Positions 17,126 through 27,499 are shown, counted from the stretch's first letter. The stretch: 64,000 nucleotides of DNA from Rheinheimera mangrovi (GCF_003990335.1 NZ_CP034683.1:2649501-2713500); one strand, 5' to 3'. Notes: a model not told the origin generated them from the letters alone. Program-made: numbers and translations.

Positions 17126-18646
17126 TTAGTTATTGGCAAGTTCAGCTATCTTCACTTTCCAAATAGCAGGTCCTTGTTTATGCACGTTATTTCCCTGACT
17201 GTCAACCGCCACAGTCACTGGCATGTCCTCTACGTCAAACTCGTAAATCGCTTCCATACCTAAGTCGGCAAAAGCGACAACACGGGACTTTTTAATAGCT
17301 TTGGAGACTAAATACGCCGCACCGCCAACCGCCATTAAGTACACTGCTTTGTGCTCTTTAATACTTTCAACGGTTTTGTCGCCACGCTCAGACTTACCAA
17401 TCATGCCAAGCAGACCAGTTTGGCCTAACATCATATCTGTGAACTTATCCATTCGGGTCGCTGTGGTTGGGCCTGCTGGGCCTACCACTTCAGAACCTAC
17501 TGCATCCACAGGGCCGACGTAATAAATAAAGCGGTTCTTAAAATCAACGCCTTCAGGTAAAGCTTCACCTTTAGCCAGCATGTCGGCAATACGTTTATGT
17601 GCAGCATCACGGCCCGTCAACATTTTGCCTGACAATAAAACGGTTTCGCCCGCTTTCCAGTCCAGCACATCAGCAGGAGTCACAGTATCTAAATTGACAC
17701 GACGTACATTGGCACCCAGCTCCCAGGTCACTTCAGGCCAGTCTTCCAGCTTAGGAGGCGTTAACACCGCAGGACCTGAACCATCTAAATGAAAATGCAC
17801 GTGACGGGTCGCGGCACAGTTTGGGATCATCACTACTGGCTTTGAAGCAGCATGAGTGGCGACAGATTTGATTTTGACATCCACCACTGTGGTTAAACCA
17901 CCTAAACCCTGAGCACCAATACCCAGTTTGTTCACTTTGTCGTACAGTTCAACCCGCAGCTTTTCATCGGCAGTTTCAGCGCCTTTTTCCAGCAGGTCCT
18001 GAATATCTACAGGTTCCATCAGGGCCTCTTTGGCAAGCACTGCAGCTTTTTCAGCCGTGCCGCCAATACCTATGCCTAACATGCCTGGCGGACACCAGCC
18101 AGCGCCCATTTTTGGTAAGGTTTCCAGCACCCATTCAACCACTGAGTCTGATGGGTTGAGCATCACCATTTTGGTTTTGTTTTCACTGCCGCCGCCTTTA
18201 GCCGCAATAGCCACTTCAACATGGTGACCCGGGATCATATCGATATGCACTACAGAAGGTGTGTTGTCCTGGGTATTTTTGCGGGCACCTGCAGGGTCAG
18301 CCACAATAGAAGCACGCAGCGGGTTATGTGGGTTCAGATAAGCACGGCGTGTGCCTTCATCCACCATTTGCTGCACTGTCATATCGGTTTTATCCCATTT
18401 GACATCCATACCTATTTTCACAAAACAAGTGACAATACCAGTGTCCTGACAGATAGGTCTGTTGCCTTCGGCCGACATACGGGAGTTAATCAGAATTTGC
18501 GCTATAGCGTCTTTGGCCGCCTGGTTTTGTTCTTTGTGATAGGCCTTTTCCAGAGCCTGGACAAAATCCAGCGGATGATAAAAAGAGATGTACTGCAGTG
18601 CATCTTCGATGCTGTCGATAAAGTCTTGCTGGCGAATGACGGTCAT
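17126..18646 (-). CDS. fumA: Class I fumarate hydratase (4Fe-4S)
   Basis: 506 residues, the usual length for non-enteric class I fumarases. It catalyses reversible hydration of fumarate to L-malate in the TCA cycle, in the cytoplasm. The three cluster cysteines are C66 (RPICQDTG), C185 (GWCPPGM) and C277 (PNCAATRH), spaced as in E. coli FumA. The catalytic C-terminal region with GPTTATRMDKFTDMMLGQTG is complete. It has its own terminator and a long upstream region with a dispersed repeat. Oxygen-labile enzyme type, by family knowledge. Confidence 0.96.
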   Translation of the reverse strand: MTVIRQQDFIDSIEDALQYISFYHPLDFVQALEKAYHKEQNQAAKDAIAQILINSRMSAEGNRPICQDTGIVTCFVKIGMDVKWDKTDMTVQQMVDEGTRRAYLNPHNPLRASIVADPAGARKNTQDNTPSVVHIDMIPGHHVEVAIAAKGGGSENKTKMVMLNPSDSVVEWVLETLPKMGAGWCPPGMLGIGIGGTAEKAAVLAKEALMEPVDIQDLLEKGAETADEKLRVELYDKVNKLGIGAQGLGGLTTVVDVKIKSVATHAASKPVVMIPNCAATRHVHFHLDGSGPAVLTPPKLEDWPEVTWELGANVRRVNLDTVTPADVLDWKAGETVLLSGKMLTGRDAAHKRIADMLAKGEALPEGVDFKNRFIYYVGPVDAVGSEVVGPAGPTTATRMDKFTDMMLGQTGLLGMIGKSERGDKTVESIKEHKAVYLMAVGGAAYLVSKAIKKSRVVAFADLGMEAIYEFDVEDMPVTVAVDSQGNNVHKQGPAIWKVKIAELANN

Positions 18647-18957
18647 GTGATCTGTGCCCTTCCGTTTTCCCCGTCGTTCTTGAAGCCGCAGCTTTGTTGA
18701 CTGCGCTCTTCGTCCCGGTCACATAGTGGCCTATGCTCCCGTGGACTCACTCGCTTGTCGTCGCGCTGCAACTCCAATGACTTAGGGTAATATAAGTTCT
18801 ATGATTGTGAATTATCCTGTTGGCTGTTCTGCATCCAAACCAAAAGGCATTTTCTATGTTCAGGTGAATTAATGCTGATATGATACAGCGCAACAGATCC
18901 AGCGGCTAGTCAACAAGCATATTTTTGCCGGAATTAGCCCGTTTTATGAGACAAGCT
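18647..18957. other. Divergent intergenic region fumA/pabB with repeat A
   Basis: Contains the longest family A repeat (18675 to about 18780, with CACATAGTGGCCTATG inside) and the promoters of fumarase (minus) and pabB (plus). Short ORFs here are shadows. Confidence 0.5.
18675..18780. repeat. Dispersed intergenic repeat, family A (long copy)
   Basis: Begins GTTCTTGAAGCCGCAGCTTT, continues with a small inverted repeat (ACATAGtggCCTATG) and ends near CAACTCCAATGACTTAGG. Shorter copies are at 7970 and 22581. All three lie outside genes. Confidence 0.6.
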
Positions 18958-20349
18958 ATGTCACAGTATTTAAAGTTAGATGCCAAAACGCCGCATCTGC
19001 TGGAGTATTTTGCTGCTATAGCAGCAGAGCCATGGGCCATGTTGCTCGACTCAGCCGCCAGCCATCACGTCAATAGTCGTTTTGATATTCTGGTGGCTCG
19101 CCCTGTCGCGACCCTGGTCTATCAGCAAGGTCAGTTAACGCAAACAGAACAAGGCCAAAGCCAACTGCTGCAAATGGACCCTTTTGGTGCACTGCAGCAA
19201 CTAACCAGCCGTTATTTTCCGGATAAACCAAAGTTATCAGATACCCCTGATTTACCTTTTGTCGGCGGCGCTTTAGGTTATTTTGGCTATGACCTGGGTT
19301 CTGTGATTGAACCTGTGCCACAAGCCGCAGATACAGGAGCTTTGTTGCCTGATATGGCGGTGGGGATTTACCTCTGGGCGCTGATTCTGGATAAACAACA
19401 GCAGCAACTTTGGTATGCAGATTACCGCGGTGATGCAGCAAGCCACTGGCCACAAACCAGCGAGCTTTTTACTGCAGCAGCACAGACCGTAGCTTTTGAA
19501 TTAACCTCTGACTGGCAGGCCAATATGGACAAGGCCGGTTATAGCCAGAAGTTTGAGCAGGTACAAAACTACCTGCAAAGTGGCGATTGTTATCAAATTA
19601 ATTTAGCCCAGCGTTTTGAAGCCAGTTACAGTGGTGATGAATGGCAAGCTTATTTAACCTTGCGCAGTAAAAATGCCGCCCCTTTTTCAGCCTTTTTGCG
19701 TTTACCACAAGGCGCGGTGTTAAGTTTATCACCGGAGCGTTTTTTACAACTCAAAGCAGGTCAGGTCGAAACCAAACCTATTAAAGGCACCAGACCCCGT
19801 TTTGCTGATGCACAACTTGATAAGCAAAGTGCAGAAGAGCTGCAAAGAGCCCCAAAAGACAGGGCTGAAAATGTCATGATTGTGGATTTACTGCGAAACG
19901 ATTTGGGCAAACATTGTGTACCAGGCACAGTCAAAGTCCCGGCTTTGTTTGCTATTGAATCTTTCCCTGCAGTACATCATCTGGTCAGCACTATTACAGG
20001 CACTTTAAGCCCTAATGCCGATGCCTGTGATTTATTGCGCGGCGCTTTTCCGGGTGGATCTATCACAGGAGCCCCTAAAGTGCGGGCTATGCAAATTATT
20101 GCCGAATTAGAACCCAACAGCCGCTCTGTGTATTGTGGTGCAGTGGGTTACATTAACAGCAGCGGCGATATGGATACCAATATTGCTATCCGTACTTTGG
20201 TGATGGCCCAAGGCAAAGCCTTTTGCTGGGCTGGTGGAGGCATAGTAGCTGATTCAGAAGTGAATGCTGAATACGAAGAAACCTTTCATAAGGTGAATAA
20301 GATTTTGCCATTGCTGACTCAGGTAAGTCGCTCGGCATCCACGGACTAA
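18958..20349 (+). CDS. pabB: Aminodeoxychorismate synthase component I
   Basis: 463 residues from ATG 18958; ATG 18946 and TTG 18925 are alternatives in the same frame. It belongs to the chorismate-binding family: KPIKGTRPR with the catalytic lysine, then RAENVMIVDLLRNDLGK, FPGGSITGAPKVRAM and the C-terminal CWAGGGIVADS...E. It converts chorismate plus ammonia to 4-amino-4-deoxychorismate for folate synthesis, with a PabA glutaminase encoded elsewhere. The N-terminal PFGALQQL and sequence style favour PabB over TrpE. The next gene starts 4 bases after its stop, so they form an operon. Confidence 0.9.
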   Translation: MSQYLKLDAKTPHLLEYFAAIAAEPWAMLLDSAASHHVNSRFDILVARPVATLVYQQGQLTQTEQGQSQLLQMDPFGALQQLTSRYFPDKPKLSDTPDLPFVGGALGYFGYDLGSVIEPVPQAADTGALLPDMAVGIYLWALILDKQQQQLWYADYRGDAASHWPQTSELFTAAAQTVAFELTSDWQANMDKAGYSQKFEQVQNYLQSGDCYQINLAQRFEASYSGDEWQAYLTLRSKNAAPFSAFLRLPQGAVLSLSPERFLQLKAGQVETKPIKGTRPRFADAQLDKQSAEELQRAPKDRAENVMIVDLLRNDLGKHCVPGTVKVPALFAIESFPAVHHLVSTITGTLSPNADACDLLRGAFPGGSITGAPKVRAMQIIAELEPNSRSVYCGAVGYINSSGDMDTNIAIRTLVMAQGKAFCWAGGGIVADSEVNAEYEETFHKVNKILPLLTQVSRSASTD

Positions 20350-20353
20350 CAGC

Positions 20354-20917
20354 ATGAACCGGCAGCAGTTTTTACAACGTTTTTTCCTTCAGCCAGCCAG
20401 GCAGTCTGTGTTGCTGCAGGTGGAAAAAAGTAAAGCTGCAGCTGTGTTAGTGGTGTTGCGGCAACACGAAGACGAACTGCAGTTATTATTGACCAAACGC
20501 AGCTCTGAGTTACGCCATCATCCGGGCCAAATCAGTTTTCCGGGTGGCAAAATTGAAGCCGATGAACAAAGCCATCAGGCAGCGCTACGCGAAACCTATG
20601 AAGAAACCGGTATAGCGCCAAAACAGCTGCAACTGATTGGGCAATTGCCCAGTTATGCCACTGGCACAGGTTTTTTAATTCACCCCTGGATCGCCTTTTT
20701 AACCGAAGAAGTTGAGCTGCAATTGCAGTTGTCTGAAGTTGAATCGGCGTTTTGGCTGCCTTTGCCTTTTGTATTTGATCCACAAAACACCCACAGCGAG
20801 TATTTTTCGATGCATGGGCAGTCTCACTTAATGCATTTTATGCCTTATGGTCCACATCTGATTTGGGGAGCAACGGCAGCTATCCTCTTTTCACTCAAAC
20901 AGCAGCTACATTATTAA
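20354..20917 (+). CDS. nudL: Nudix CoA pyrophosphatase
   Basis: 187 residues. Complete Nudix box starting GGKIEADEQSHQAAL and ending RETYEETGI, preceded by the LTKRSSELRHHPGQISFPGG block typical of the CoA pyrophosphatase (YeaB/NudL, UPF0035) subgroup. It hydrolyses CoA and derivatives to 4'-phosphopantetheine and 3',5'-ADP. It directly follows pabB with a 4-base gap, an arrangement also seen for pabB-yeaB in enteric bacteria. Confidence 0.93.
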   Translation: MNRQQFLQRFFLQPARQSVLLQVEKSKAAAVLVVLRQHEDELQLLLTKRSSELRHHPGQISFPGGKIEADEQSHQAALRETYEETGIAPKQLQLIGQLPSYATGTGFLIHPWIAFLTEEVELQLQLSEVESAFWLPLPFVFDPQNTHSEYFSMHGQSHLMHFMPYGPHLIWGATAAILFSLKQQLHY

Positions 20918-20920
20918 TTT

Positions 20921-21044
20921 CGTAAGGGCCGCGGCTTGTCCCGGCCCTTTTATACGCACCGCGGTGTCGTTAGACGGGCGGGGACAAGACTGACTGGCAT
21001 CGGATTTGCATTTGAGACGGGCGGGGACAAGCCCGCGCCCCTAC
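20921..21044. repeat. Cluster of GC-rich palindromic repeats, family B
   Basis: Three repeat pieces in about 120 bases: GTAAGGGCCGCGGCTTGTCC, then AGACGGGCGGGGACAAGACT, then GACGGGCGGGGACAAGCCCG ending CGCCCCTAC. The last forms a long GC hairpin. The cluster lies between nudL and sdaA and may also end transcription of pabB-nudL. Confidence 0.7.
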
Positions 21045-21191
21045 ACCCAAACGTCTGACTGTAATCAATTCCGCACACTACCGGTTACACATCTGCTGTA
21101 ATAAGCACCGACCAGTTACCAGGTGAGTTACGAAATTAATTCGCTTCCGTTAGAATGGCGCCCAATTCTTATAACTAAAAGCAGGATCCGA

Positions 21192-22571
21192 ATGATTATT
21201 AGTGCTTTTGATATGTTTAGCATTGGTATTGGCCCATCCAGTTCTCACACCGTAGGCCCAATGCGTGCTGCCAAAAAATTCTGTGAAAACCTGCAAGCCA
21301 TGGGTTTATTTGAGCAGGTCACCAGCGTCAAAGCTGAGCTGTTTGGTTCCTTAGGTCAAACCGGTATTGGCCACGGCACAGGCAAAGCGGTGATTTTAGG
21401 TTTATCCGGCTTTTTACCAGAAAACATCGAACCCGATGCTATCCCTGGTTTATTAAAGAAAGTGGATGAAAGCCAGACTATACAGCTGGATCAACAACGC
21501 TCTGTCGCTTTCCCACGCGAAGGCGCCATTGTTTTTCATCGCCGTAAAACCTTAAAAGAGCATTCCAACGGCATGGAATTGATTGCCTATGCTGGTCATG
21601 AAGTGCTGTTTAGCGAAATTTATTTTTCTATTGGTGGTGGTTTTATTGTCAAAGCCGAAGACTTTGCCAAAGAAAAAGAAGCCGCCAGCCAGTTTGCTGC
21701 CGATAATCCGCCACCATTCCCATTTGAAAGTGGTGCTGAGCTGATGAAGCTGTGCAAAGAAAACGGTTTATCCATCGCAGGTTTGATGATGGAAAACGAG
21801 AAGGTGCTGCGCAGTGAACAACAAATTCAGGACGAGCTGGGCAAAATCTGGCAAACCATGTACGACTGCGTACAACGGGGTATTCGTACTGAGGGCATTT
21901 TACCTGGTGGCTTAAAAGTAAAACGCCGCGCCCCTGCCCTGCATAAACGATTAATGGCAGAAAAAAGCTCAGATCCTCTGCAAGTGATGGACTGGGTGAA
22001 TTTGTTTGCTTTGGCAGTGAACGAAGAAAATGCCGCTGGTGGCCGCGTAGTCACAGCACCAACCAATGGTGCAGCCGGTATTATTCCTGCAGTCTTGATG
22101 TATTACGACAAATACATTCAGCCTGTGACGCCTGATATCTATTGCCGCTACCTGCTCACGGCAGCTGCTATAGGTATTTTGTATAAAAAGAATGCATCGA
22201 TTTCTGGCGCTGAAGTAGGTTGTCAGGGTGAAGTGGGTGTGGCCTGTTCTATGGCTGCCGGTGCTTTAACCGAAATTTTAGGTGGCTCTGTTGATCATGT
22301 GGAGAACGCCGCCGAAATTGGTATGGAGCACAACTTAGGTTTAACTTGTGATCCGGTGGGCGGTTTGGTCCAGGTGCCTTGTATTGAGCGTAATGCCATG
22401 GGTTCTATTAAAGCTATCAACGCATCACGTTTAGCTTTGCGTGGCACAGGCGAACACAAAGTATCGCTGGATAAAGTCATTAAAACCATGTGGGATACAG
22501 GCCGTGATATGCAAAGCAAATACAAAGAAACGTCGCGTGGTGGGTTAGCCGTCAACATCATCGAATGTTAA
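21192..22571 (+). CDS. sdaA: L-serine ammonia-lyase (iron-sulfur, single chain)
   Basis: 459 residues from ATG 21192, preceded by AGGA; the frame is open to 21123 but the family starts at [20 protein letters not shown]. It deaminates L-serine to pyruvate and ammonia in the cytoplasm and carries a 4Fe-4S cluster. Signatures: [15 protein letters not shown] at the N-terminus; [53 protein letters not shown] with cluster cysteines. Length matches SdaA/SdaB of E. coli (about 455). Monocistronic, followed by a strong terminator. Confidence 0.95.
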   Translation: MIISAFDMFSIGIGPSSSHTVGPMRAAKKFCENLQAMGLFEQVTSVKAELFGSLGQTGIGHGTGKAVILGLSGFLPENIEPDAIPGLLKKVDESQTIQLDQQRSVAFPREGAIVFHRRKTLKEHSNGMELIAYAGHEVLFSEIYFSIGGGFIVKAEDFAKEKEAASQFAADNPPPFPFESGAELMKLCKENGLSIAGLMMENEKVLRSEQQIQDELGKIWQTMYDCVQRGIRTEGILPGGLKVKRRAPALHKRLMAEKSSDPLQVMDWVNLFALAVNEENAAGGRVVTAPTNGAAGIIPAVLMYYDKYIQPVTPDIYCRYLLTAAAIGILYKKNASISGAEVGCQGEVGVACSMAAGALTEILGGSVDHVENAAEIGMEHNLGLTCDPVGGLVQVPCIERNAMGSIKAINASRLALRGTGEHKVSLDKVIKTMWDTGRDMQSKYKETSRGGLAVNIIEC

Positions 22572-22580
22572 ATCCCCTGC

Positions 22581-22608
22581 GTTCTTGATGCTGCAGCTGT
22601 GTTGGCTG
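22581..22608. repeat. Dispersed repeat family A, short copy
   Basis: GTTCTTGATGCTGCAGCTGT, then GTTGGCTG; matches the 5' part of the copy at 18675. Lies just after the sdaA stop. Confidence 0.55.
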
Positions 22609-22621
22609 TGTGCCCCATAAA

Positions 22622-22645
22622 AAAAACCGCCTTTCGGCGGTTTTT
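22622..22645. terminator. Bidirectional terminator sdaA / RND permease
   Basis: A-run, ACCGCC TTTC GGCGGT stem (22626-22641), T-run. It lies between convergent genes. Confidence 0.9.
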
Positions 22646-22659
22646 ATACTTCAGTCACT

Positions 22660-25600
22660 TCACTTCTGCAGTGGTAACTCGTCAATTGGATAACTGCTGT
22701 CTTCCGGTGTTTTACTTCTGAACAACCCCAGAAAGTCATCCAAAATCACATACAGAGCCGGGATTAAAATCAAGGTAATCACAGTTGCAAATAAAATACC
22801 GTAGGCCAAAGATACAGCCATAGGCACTACAATTTGTGCTTGCAGGCTTTTTTCCAGCACTATAGGCGCCAAACCTAAGAAAGTAGTTAAAGAGGTCAGC
22901 ATAATAGGTCGGAACCGACGGGTTCCGGCCCCAACAACAGCTTCTTTTAGTGGCATCCCGTTGCGACGAGATTCATTAACAAAATCCACCATTACTAAGG
23001 AGTCATTGACGACCACACCAGCCAGCGCAATCAGGCCAAACAAAGACATGATGCTAACACTTAACCCCAGCAGCATATGGCCTAAAATGGCACCAATTAA
23101 ACCAAAAGGGATCACCGACATAATGATCAGTGGCTGAGTGTAGGACTTCAAAGGGATCGCCAGCAGTGCATAAATAACAAACAACGCCAGCAGGAAACCC
23201 ATGGCTAAGTCAGTCATTGCATCAGCTTCCTCCAGACTTGCCCCTTCCAGCGCAGTTTCAATACCATATTTTTGCGCAAGTTTCGGCAGCACTTTCTCCT
23301 GCAACTCTTTGGTGATTTTCATGGGTTCAGCTAAAGCTTTATCCACTGAAGCACTGATAGTGACAGAACGTTCGCCATCCACCCTGTTGATGGCCGAATA
23401 ACTTGGTTGCGCTTTGTATTCAGCCACCTGAGAAAACGGTACTTCGGCGCCTGTCGAAGTGCGGATTTTCATATTCTCCAGATTACCAACTGAGCGACGC
23501 TCTTCTTTTGGATAGCGCACCATCACTTTCACTTCTTCGCCATCACGCTGAATACGCTGCGCTTCAGCACCGTAAAAACCATGCCGCACTTGTGTGGCTA
23601 AATCCGATAACGTAATACCCAACGCCTCCGCTTGAGGTTTAATTTTCAGCACTATTTCGTCGTTACCGCCGCTAATACTGTCTTGGAGATCATAAACGCC
23701 CTGATACTCCAGCATGGCCGTTTTAAGCTCTTCAGTGGCTAAACGTAATTGGTCAAGCTCTTTGCTTTTGAGCTGAAACGAAATATCACCACCACCACCG
23801 CCACTGGTCGAGGAAAAAATTTGCAGTGTTTTTACACCGGCAATTTCTGGTATTTGCTCACGCCACAAACGCACAAATTCATTGGCGTCTATAGTACGAC
23901 CCTCACTTTTTTCCAGCTCAATCACAAACTGGCCACTGGTATCAGACTGAGTAAAGGTCAGGCGGTGTTTCATTAAGCCTTCTTCACCTTTGGCCACGAT
24001 CTGTTGATTGGTTTTCACCAGAGCCGCTTCCAATTGTTGCATCGCCTGCACTGTAGCCTTGCCGGATGAGCCTTCCATCATGGTTAAATTAGCGTTGATA
24101 AAGTCGCTTGGAATATTAGGGAAAAACACCCAACGCACATGACCACCTGCCATTAAGCCAATCATCAGCACCATCATGGCGAAAAAACTGGTGGCGGTGA
24201 TATAGCGGTATTCAATACACCATTCGATAGCTCTTTTATAACGGCCAAATACAAAGCTGTCTGTCGCGCCAGATACTTTCAGCCGGACAAATTTCAAACC
24301 ATTGCTGCAGGAACGGCCTAAACCATAGAACAAGCCTTTTCTATGCTGATCCCAAGGCTTGCTGTCCATCGCTATTAAGTGAGCAGGCAAAATAAACTTG
24401 GATTCCACCATGGAGAAAATCAGACATAAAATAACTACCCAGGCGATAGATTCCCAGATAGGCCCTTGCGGCCCCCCCACCATCAGCATAGGAATAAAGG
24501 CTGCGATAGTGGTCATTACACCAAAAGTTGCAGGCATAGCCACACGTTGGGCGCCTCGGATCACAGTCTCGGCCGATTTGCCGTATTTCTCTATTTCTGT
24601 GTAGGCGCTTTCCCCTATGATAATGGCATCGTCCACCAAAATGCCCAGTACCAGAATAAAGCCGAACAAACTGATCATATTGATAGAGACATCAAACATC
24701 GACAAAGGCATCAGCGCTATAGTGCCCAAGAAGCAGACCGGAATACCCACCATCACCCAAAAGGCGACTCGAAACTCCAGGAACAAGGTTAAACTGATAA
24801 GCACCAGCAAAGCGCCCATCAACATATTGTCTGTCATCAAGTCCAGCCTGCCTTGCAGGTAATAACTGGAATCTCCCCAATAATCTATGTTCATGCTGTC
24901 AGGTAAATCTGTCTTTTTCTTCACGACATAGTCTTTGACCGCAGCAGCAATTTTTAAGGTGTTATCTTCACCTACAGCATCAACCTTTATCGAAACTGAA
25001 GGCTTGCCATTGAACGTAGAGTACGATTCCATTTCGACAAAACCATCTTTAATTTTGGCAATGTCGCCCAGTAGCAAACGGGTACCATCTGCTCTGTTAA
25101 TCAGCACTATGTCGGCAAAGTCCTGTTGACGATACGCCTGGCCTTTGGCACGTAATAAGATATTGCCGTTGTCGGCTTTAATGGACCCTCCCGGCAAATC
25201 GACTGAGCTGCCACGCACTGCGGCCACCATTTGATCAAAGGTAAGGCCGTATTCGCGCAGTTTGTGCTCAGACACTTCAATAGATACTTCGTAGCCTAAG
25301 GCTCCCACTACTTCTACTTTACTCACGCCGGGCAGCTTTTTCAGCTCATCCCGAACATCTTTGGCAAACTCTTTCAAGCCACGCTGATCGGTATCACCGT
25401 AGACAGACAACCACAATACATTGCTCTGAAATTTGGTGTTGTACACCACAGGCCGTTCCGTTTGTTCAGGAAAAGACGAGATGGAATCCACCTGCATCTT
25501 AATTTCGTTCATCACTTCCTGAATGTCGTAACCAGACTGAATTTCAACACTGACAGTTGCCATCCCCTCTACAGCGGTGGAACGGATTTTTTTGATGCCG

Positions 25601-25848
25601 TTGAGGCTGCGTAGTGATTCTTCAATTTTGTCGACTATCCCCTCTTCAACCTCTTGCGGCGCGGCACCTAAATAAGCCACCCGAATGGTCACTTGCTCCA
25701 GCTGAATTTCAGGGAAAGTTTGTTTTTTGATGGTGAATACACTGGCAATACCAGCGAGGAGTAAAATCACCATCAATAAGTTAGATGCCACGCTGTTGCG
25801 GGCAAACCAGGCCAACCAGCCTTTATGGGTTTGATCCAACTGCTGCAT
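22660..25848 (-). CDS. RND-family efflux transporter permease
   Basis: 1062 residues, full RND length. First TM near residues 15-37, then the large periplasmic loop (FPEIQLEQVTIRVAYLGAAP), the TM block with LVLGILVDDAIIIGES (the paired aspartates of proton relay, near 404-405), a second periplasmic loop and six further TM helices (ending LIPALYVILDD). It extrudes substrates from periplasm or membrane using the proton gradient, as the inner-membrane part of a tripartite pump. Its start ATG overlaps the stop of the adaptor gene by one base (TGATG). No outer-membrane channel gene is nearby, so it probably uses a shared TolC. Substrate cannot be read from the sequence. Confidence 0.93.
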   Translation of the reverse strand: MQQLDQTHKGWLAWFARNSVASNLLMVILLLAGIASVFTIKKQTFPEIQLEQVTIRVAYLGAAPQEVEEGIVDKIEESLRSLNGIKKIRSTAVEGMATVSVEIQSGYDIQEVMNEIKMQVDSISSFPEQTERPVVYNTKFQSNVLWLSVYGDTDQRGLKEFAKDVRDELKKLPGVSKVEVVGALGYEVSIEVSEHKLREYGLTFDQMVAAVRGSSVDLPGGSIKADNGNILLRAKGQAYRQQDFADIVLINRADGTRLLLGDIAKIKDGFVEMESYSTFNGKPSVSIKVDAVGEDNTLKIAAAVKDYVVKKKTDLPDSMNIDYWGDSSYYLQGRLDLMTDNMLMGALLVLISLTLFLEFRVAFWVMVGIPVCFLGTIALMPLSMFDVSINMISLFGFILVLGILVDDAIIIGESAYTEIEKYGKSAETVIRGAQRVAMPATFGVMTTIAAFIPMLMVGGPQGPIWESIAWVVILCLIFSMVESKFILPAHLIAMDSKPWDQHRKGLFYGLGRSCSNGLKFVRLKVSGATDSFVFGRYKRAIEWCIEYRYITATSFFAMMVLMIGLMAGGHVRWVFFPNIPSDFINANLTMMEGSSGKATVQAMQQLEAALVKTNQQIVAKGEEGLMKHRLTFTQSDTSGQFVIELEKSEGRTIDANEFVRLWREQIPEIAGVKTLQIFSSTSGGGGGDISFQLKSKELDQLRLATEELKTAMLEYQGVYDLQDSISGGNDEIVLKIKPQAEALGITLSDLATQVRHGFYGAEAQRIQRDGEEVKVMVRYPKEERRSVGNLENMKIRTSTGAEVPFSQVAEYKAQPSYSAINRVDGERSVTISASVDKALAEPMKITKELQEKVLPKLAQKYGIETALEGASLEEADAMTDLAMGFLLALFVIYALLAIPLKSYTQPLIIMSVIPFGLIGAILGHMLLGLSVSIMSLFGLIALAGVVVNDSLVMVDFVNESRRNGMPLKEAVVGAGTRRFRPIMLTSLTTFLGLAPIVLEKSLQAQIVVPMAVSLAYGILFATVITLILIPALYVILDDFLGLFRSKTPEDSSYPIDELPLQK

Positions 25849-27068
25849 CAGCGTTTATCTCCTGACTCAGTAGCAGCTATTGCCGCTTTTTCCTTTTCTG
25901 CGTCATCCAGTACTGCATCGGCTGAAGTACGCAGCGCCATACCTTCCAACGGGTTAGCTATAGCGGTTAACACCAATTGCTCACCCGACTCTAAACCTGC
26001 ACTGATATAGGCATACTCTTCATCCATTCGTTGTACTGTGACAGAACGAATATGCAATTTATTGTCACTGCTAATCGTCAGTACTTTTTGATCAGGTTTT
26101 AATAGATGCCGCTCCACCAGCACCAGATTATTACCGGTTTTACCGTCGATACGAGCCTTAACAAAACGGCCAAAACGCAACGGCGCCTGACCATCGGTTT
26201 TCAAGCGATACGGATCTTTAATTTCTGCCACCGCATAAATAACGCGGTTTTCATCATCCAACATACCTTCGGTACGCACCAGTCGGGCATTCCAATTCAA
26301 CTGCTGGCCCGCAACTTCGGCAGACAACAACACTTCCGGTTGTTGCTGCTCTGCTGGCGTTAAACCCGGCATATTTAAATAGCCCACATCATTATCTGAC
26401 AGAGGCAGCCGAACTTCAGCCACTTCAGTGCCATAAATAGTACCTAAGTTAAAACCACGGCTGATAAACTGACCTATGTTGGCATTTTTCAGTTTAACTA
26501 TGCCATCGTAGGGCGCACGAATTTCGGTGCGGATCAAATTACGACGGGCATTTTCCAGTTCAGCTTCAGCTGAGCGTACATTCGCCAATTCCTGTGCCAG
26601 TTGTGGTCGACGTAAACCCAGCTCAGGAGCTTTACCTGCACTAAATGAACTCCACTCTTCGGCAGCCACCTTGCCCCGGGCTTTTTCTTCTTCTAATAAC
26701 GCCTGAGCGCGAGCCAGATTCGCTTCAGACAGTTTTACCGCCGTCAGATAATCATATTGCTCAACCTGAATAAGTAAGTCGCCAGCGCGGAAAAAACCAC
26801 CTTCAATAAAGTTATCCGCTACTTTGACTATGACGCCATTTACTTCAGACGTCAGACTGGTTACCACTTTGGGCTTAACGGAGCCTTGAGACCAGACCTG
26901 GTAGGTCAGGTTTTGTGGGGTGACAGGTTTTACTTCAACGAATAGGTTTTTTCGTTCTTCTTTTTTTTGCTCCGGTGGTTTTTTTCCCGCCACCAAAGCT
27001 GAAGCGAGCACGACTGCGCCCACCACAATCAATACCGGAACCCCTGCTTTAACCCACTTGCCTGCCAT
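25848..27068 (-). CDS. RND periplasmic adaptor subunit (HlyD/MFP family)
   Basis: 406 residues from the ATG at 27068, with AAAGGA six bases upstream; the GTG at 27086 is less likely. N-terminal anchor helix (VPVLIVVGAVVLASALVAG), then a barrel-sandwich start (VVTSLTSEVNGVIVKVADNF), a coiled-coil hairpin rich in Ala/Glu/Arg (ANLARAQALLEEEKARG onward), and IRAPYDGIVKLKNANIGQFI closing the lipoyl motif. It bridges the permease to an outer-membrane channel. First gene of the two-gene pump operon. Confidence 0.92.
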   Translation of the reverse strand: MAGKWVKAGVPVLIVVGAVVLASALVAGKKPPEQKKEERKNLFVEVKPVTPQNLTYQVWSQGSVKPKVVTSLTSEVNGVIVKVADNFIEGGFFRAGDLLIQVEQYDYLTAVKLSEANLARAQALLEEEKARGKVAAEEWSSFSAGKAPELGLRRPQLAQELANVRSAEAELENARRNLIRTEIRAPYDGIVKLKNANIGQFISRGFNLGTIYGTEVAEVRLPLSDNDVGYLNMPGLTPAEQQQPEVLLSAEVAGQQLNWNARLVRTEGMLDDENRVIYAVAEIKDPYRLKTDGQAPLRFGRFVKARIDGKTGNNLVLVERHLLKPDQKVLTISSDNKLHIRSVTVQRMDEEYAYISAGLESGEQLVLTAIANPLEGMALRTSADAVLDDAEKEKAAIAATESGDKR

Positions 27069-27499
27069 TTTTAGTCCTTTGGTCACAAATTTATCTGATG
27101 CTATCTTACAGTTCGATACGCTTTAACAGTATCTGCAGTTGTTAGCTTTTTTATCTGTCGTAAGTAGAATTTGCCTGTTATTTTTTATGCTTCTTTGCTT
27201 TTATTTTTGCCAAAGCCAAGAAACATAGGCCTTGCAGAAGATCTGACACCTGCAGACCGTCCAGCCAACACAAAAAAAACAAGGTCTTTCGACATATTTG
27301 GTTACAACTTCCCCTTACATCAGCAGCTAAATAGCTAAATCATCTATATCCATTCCAGAAAGTTATTTTGGTGACTGCCATAGCTTAGTTAATGTGGAGA
27401 AGACCAAGATCAGGTTGTTTTTTAGACACTTCATTGTCATCACAAAGCAATACACTGTAGTTTTATGTATACCCAAAGTAATTCAGGAAGGAAGCGGCT
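27069..27499. other. Intergenic region, no gene seen
   Basis: AT-rich 430 bases between the RND adaptor (minus) and the CBM48 gene (plus). It must hold both promoters, but I see no clear operator, RNA gene or ORF. AGGAAGG near 27486 is the ribosome site for the CBM48 gene. Confidence 0.4.

Noticed and set aside
18221..18700. Plus-strand 159-residue ORF
   Set aside because: It lies antisense to the N-terminal part of fumarase, with no motif of its own.
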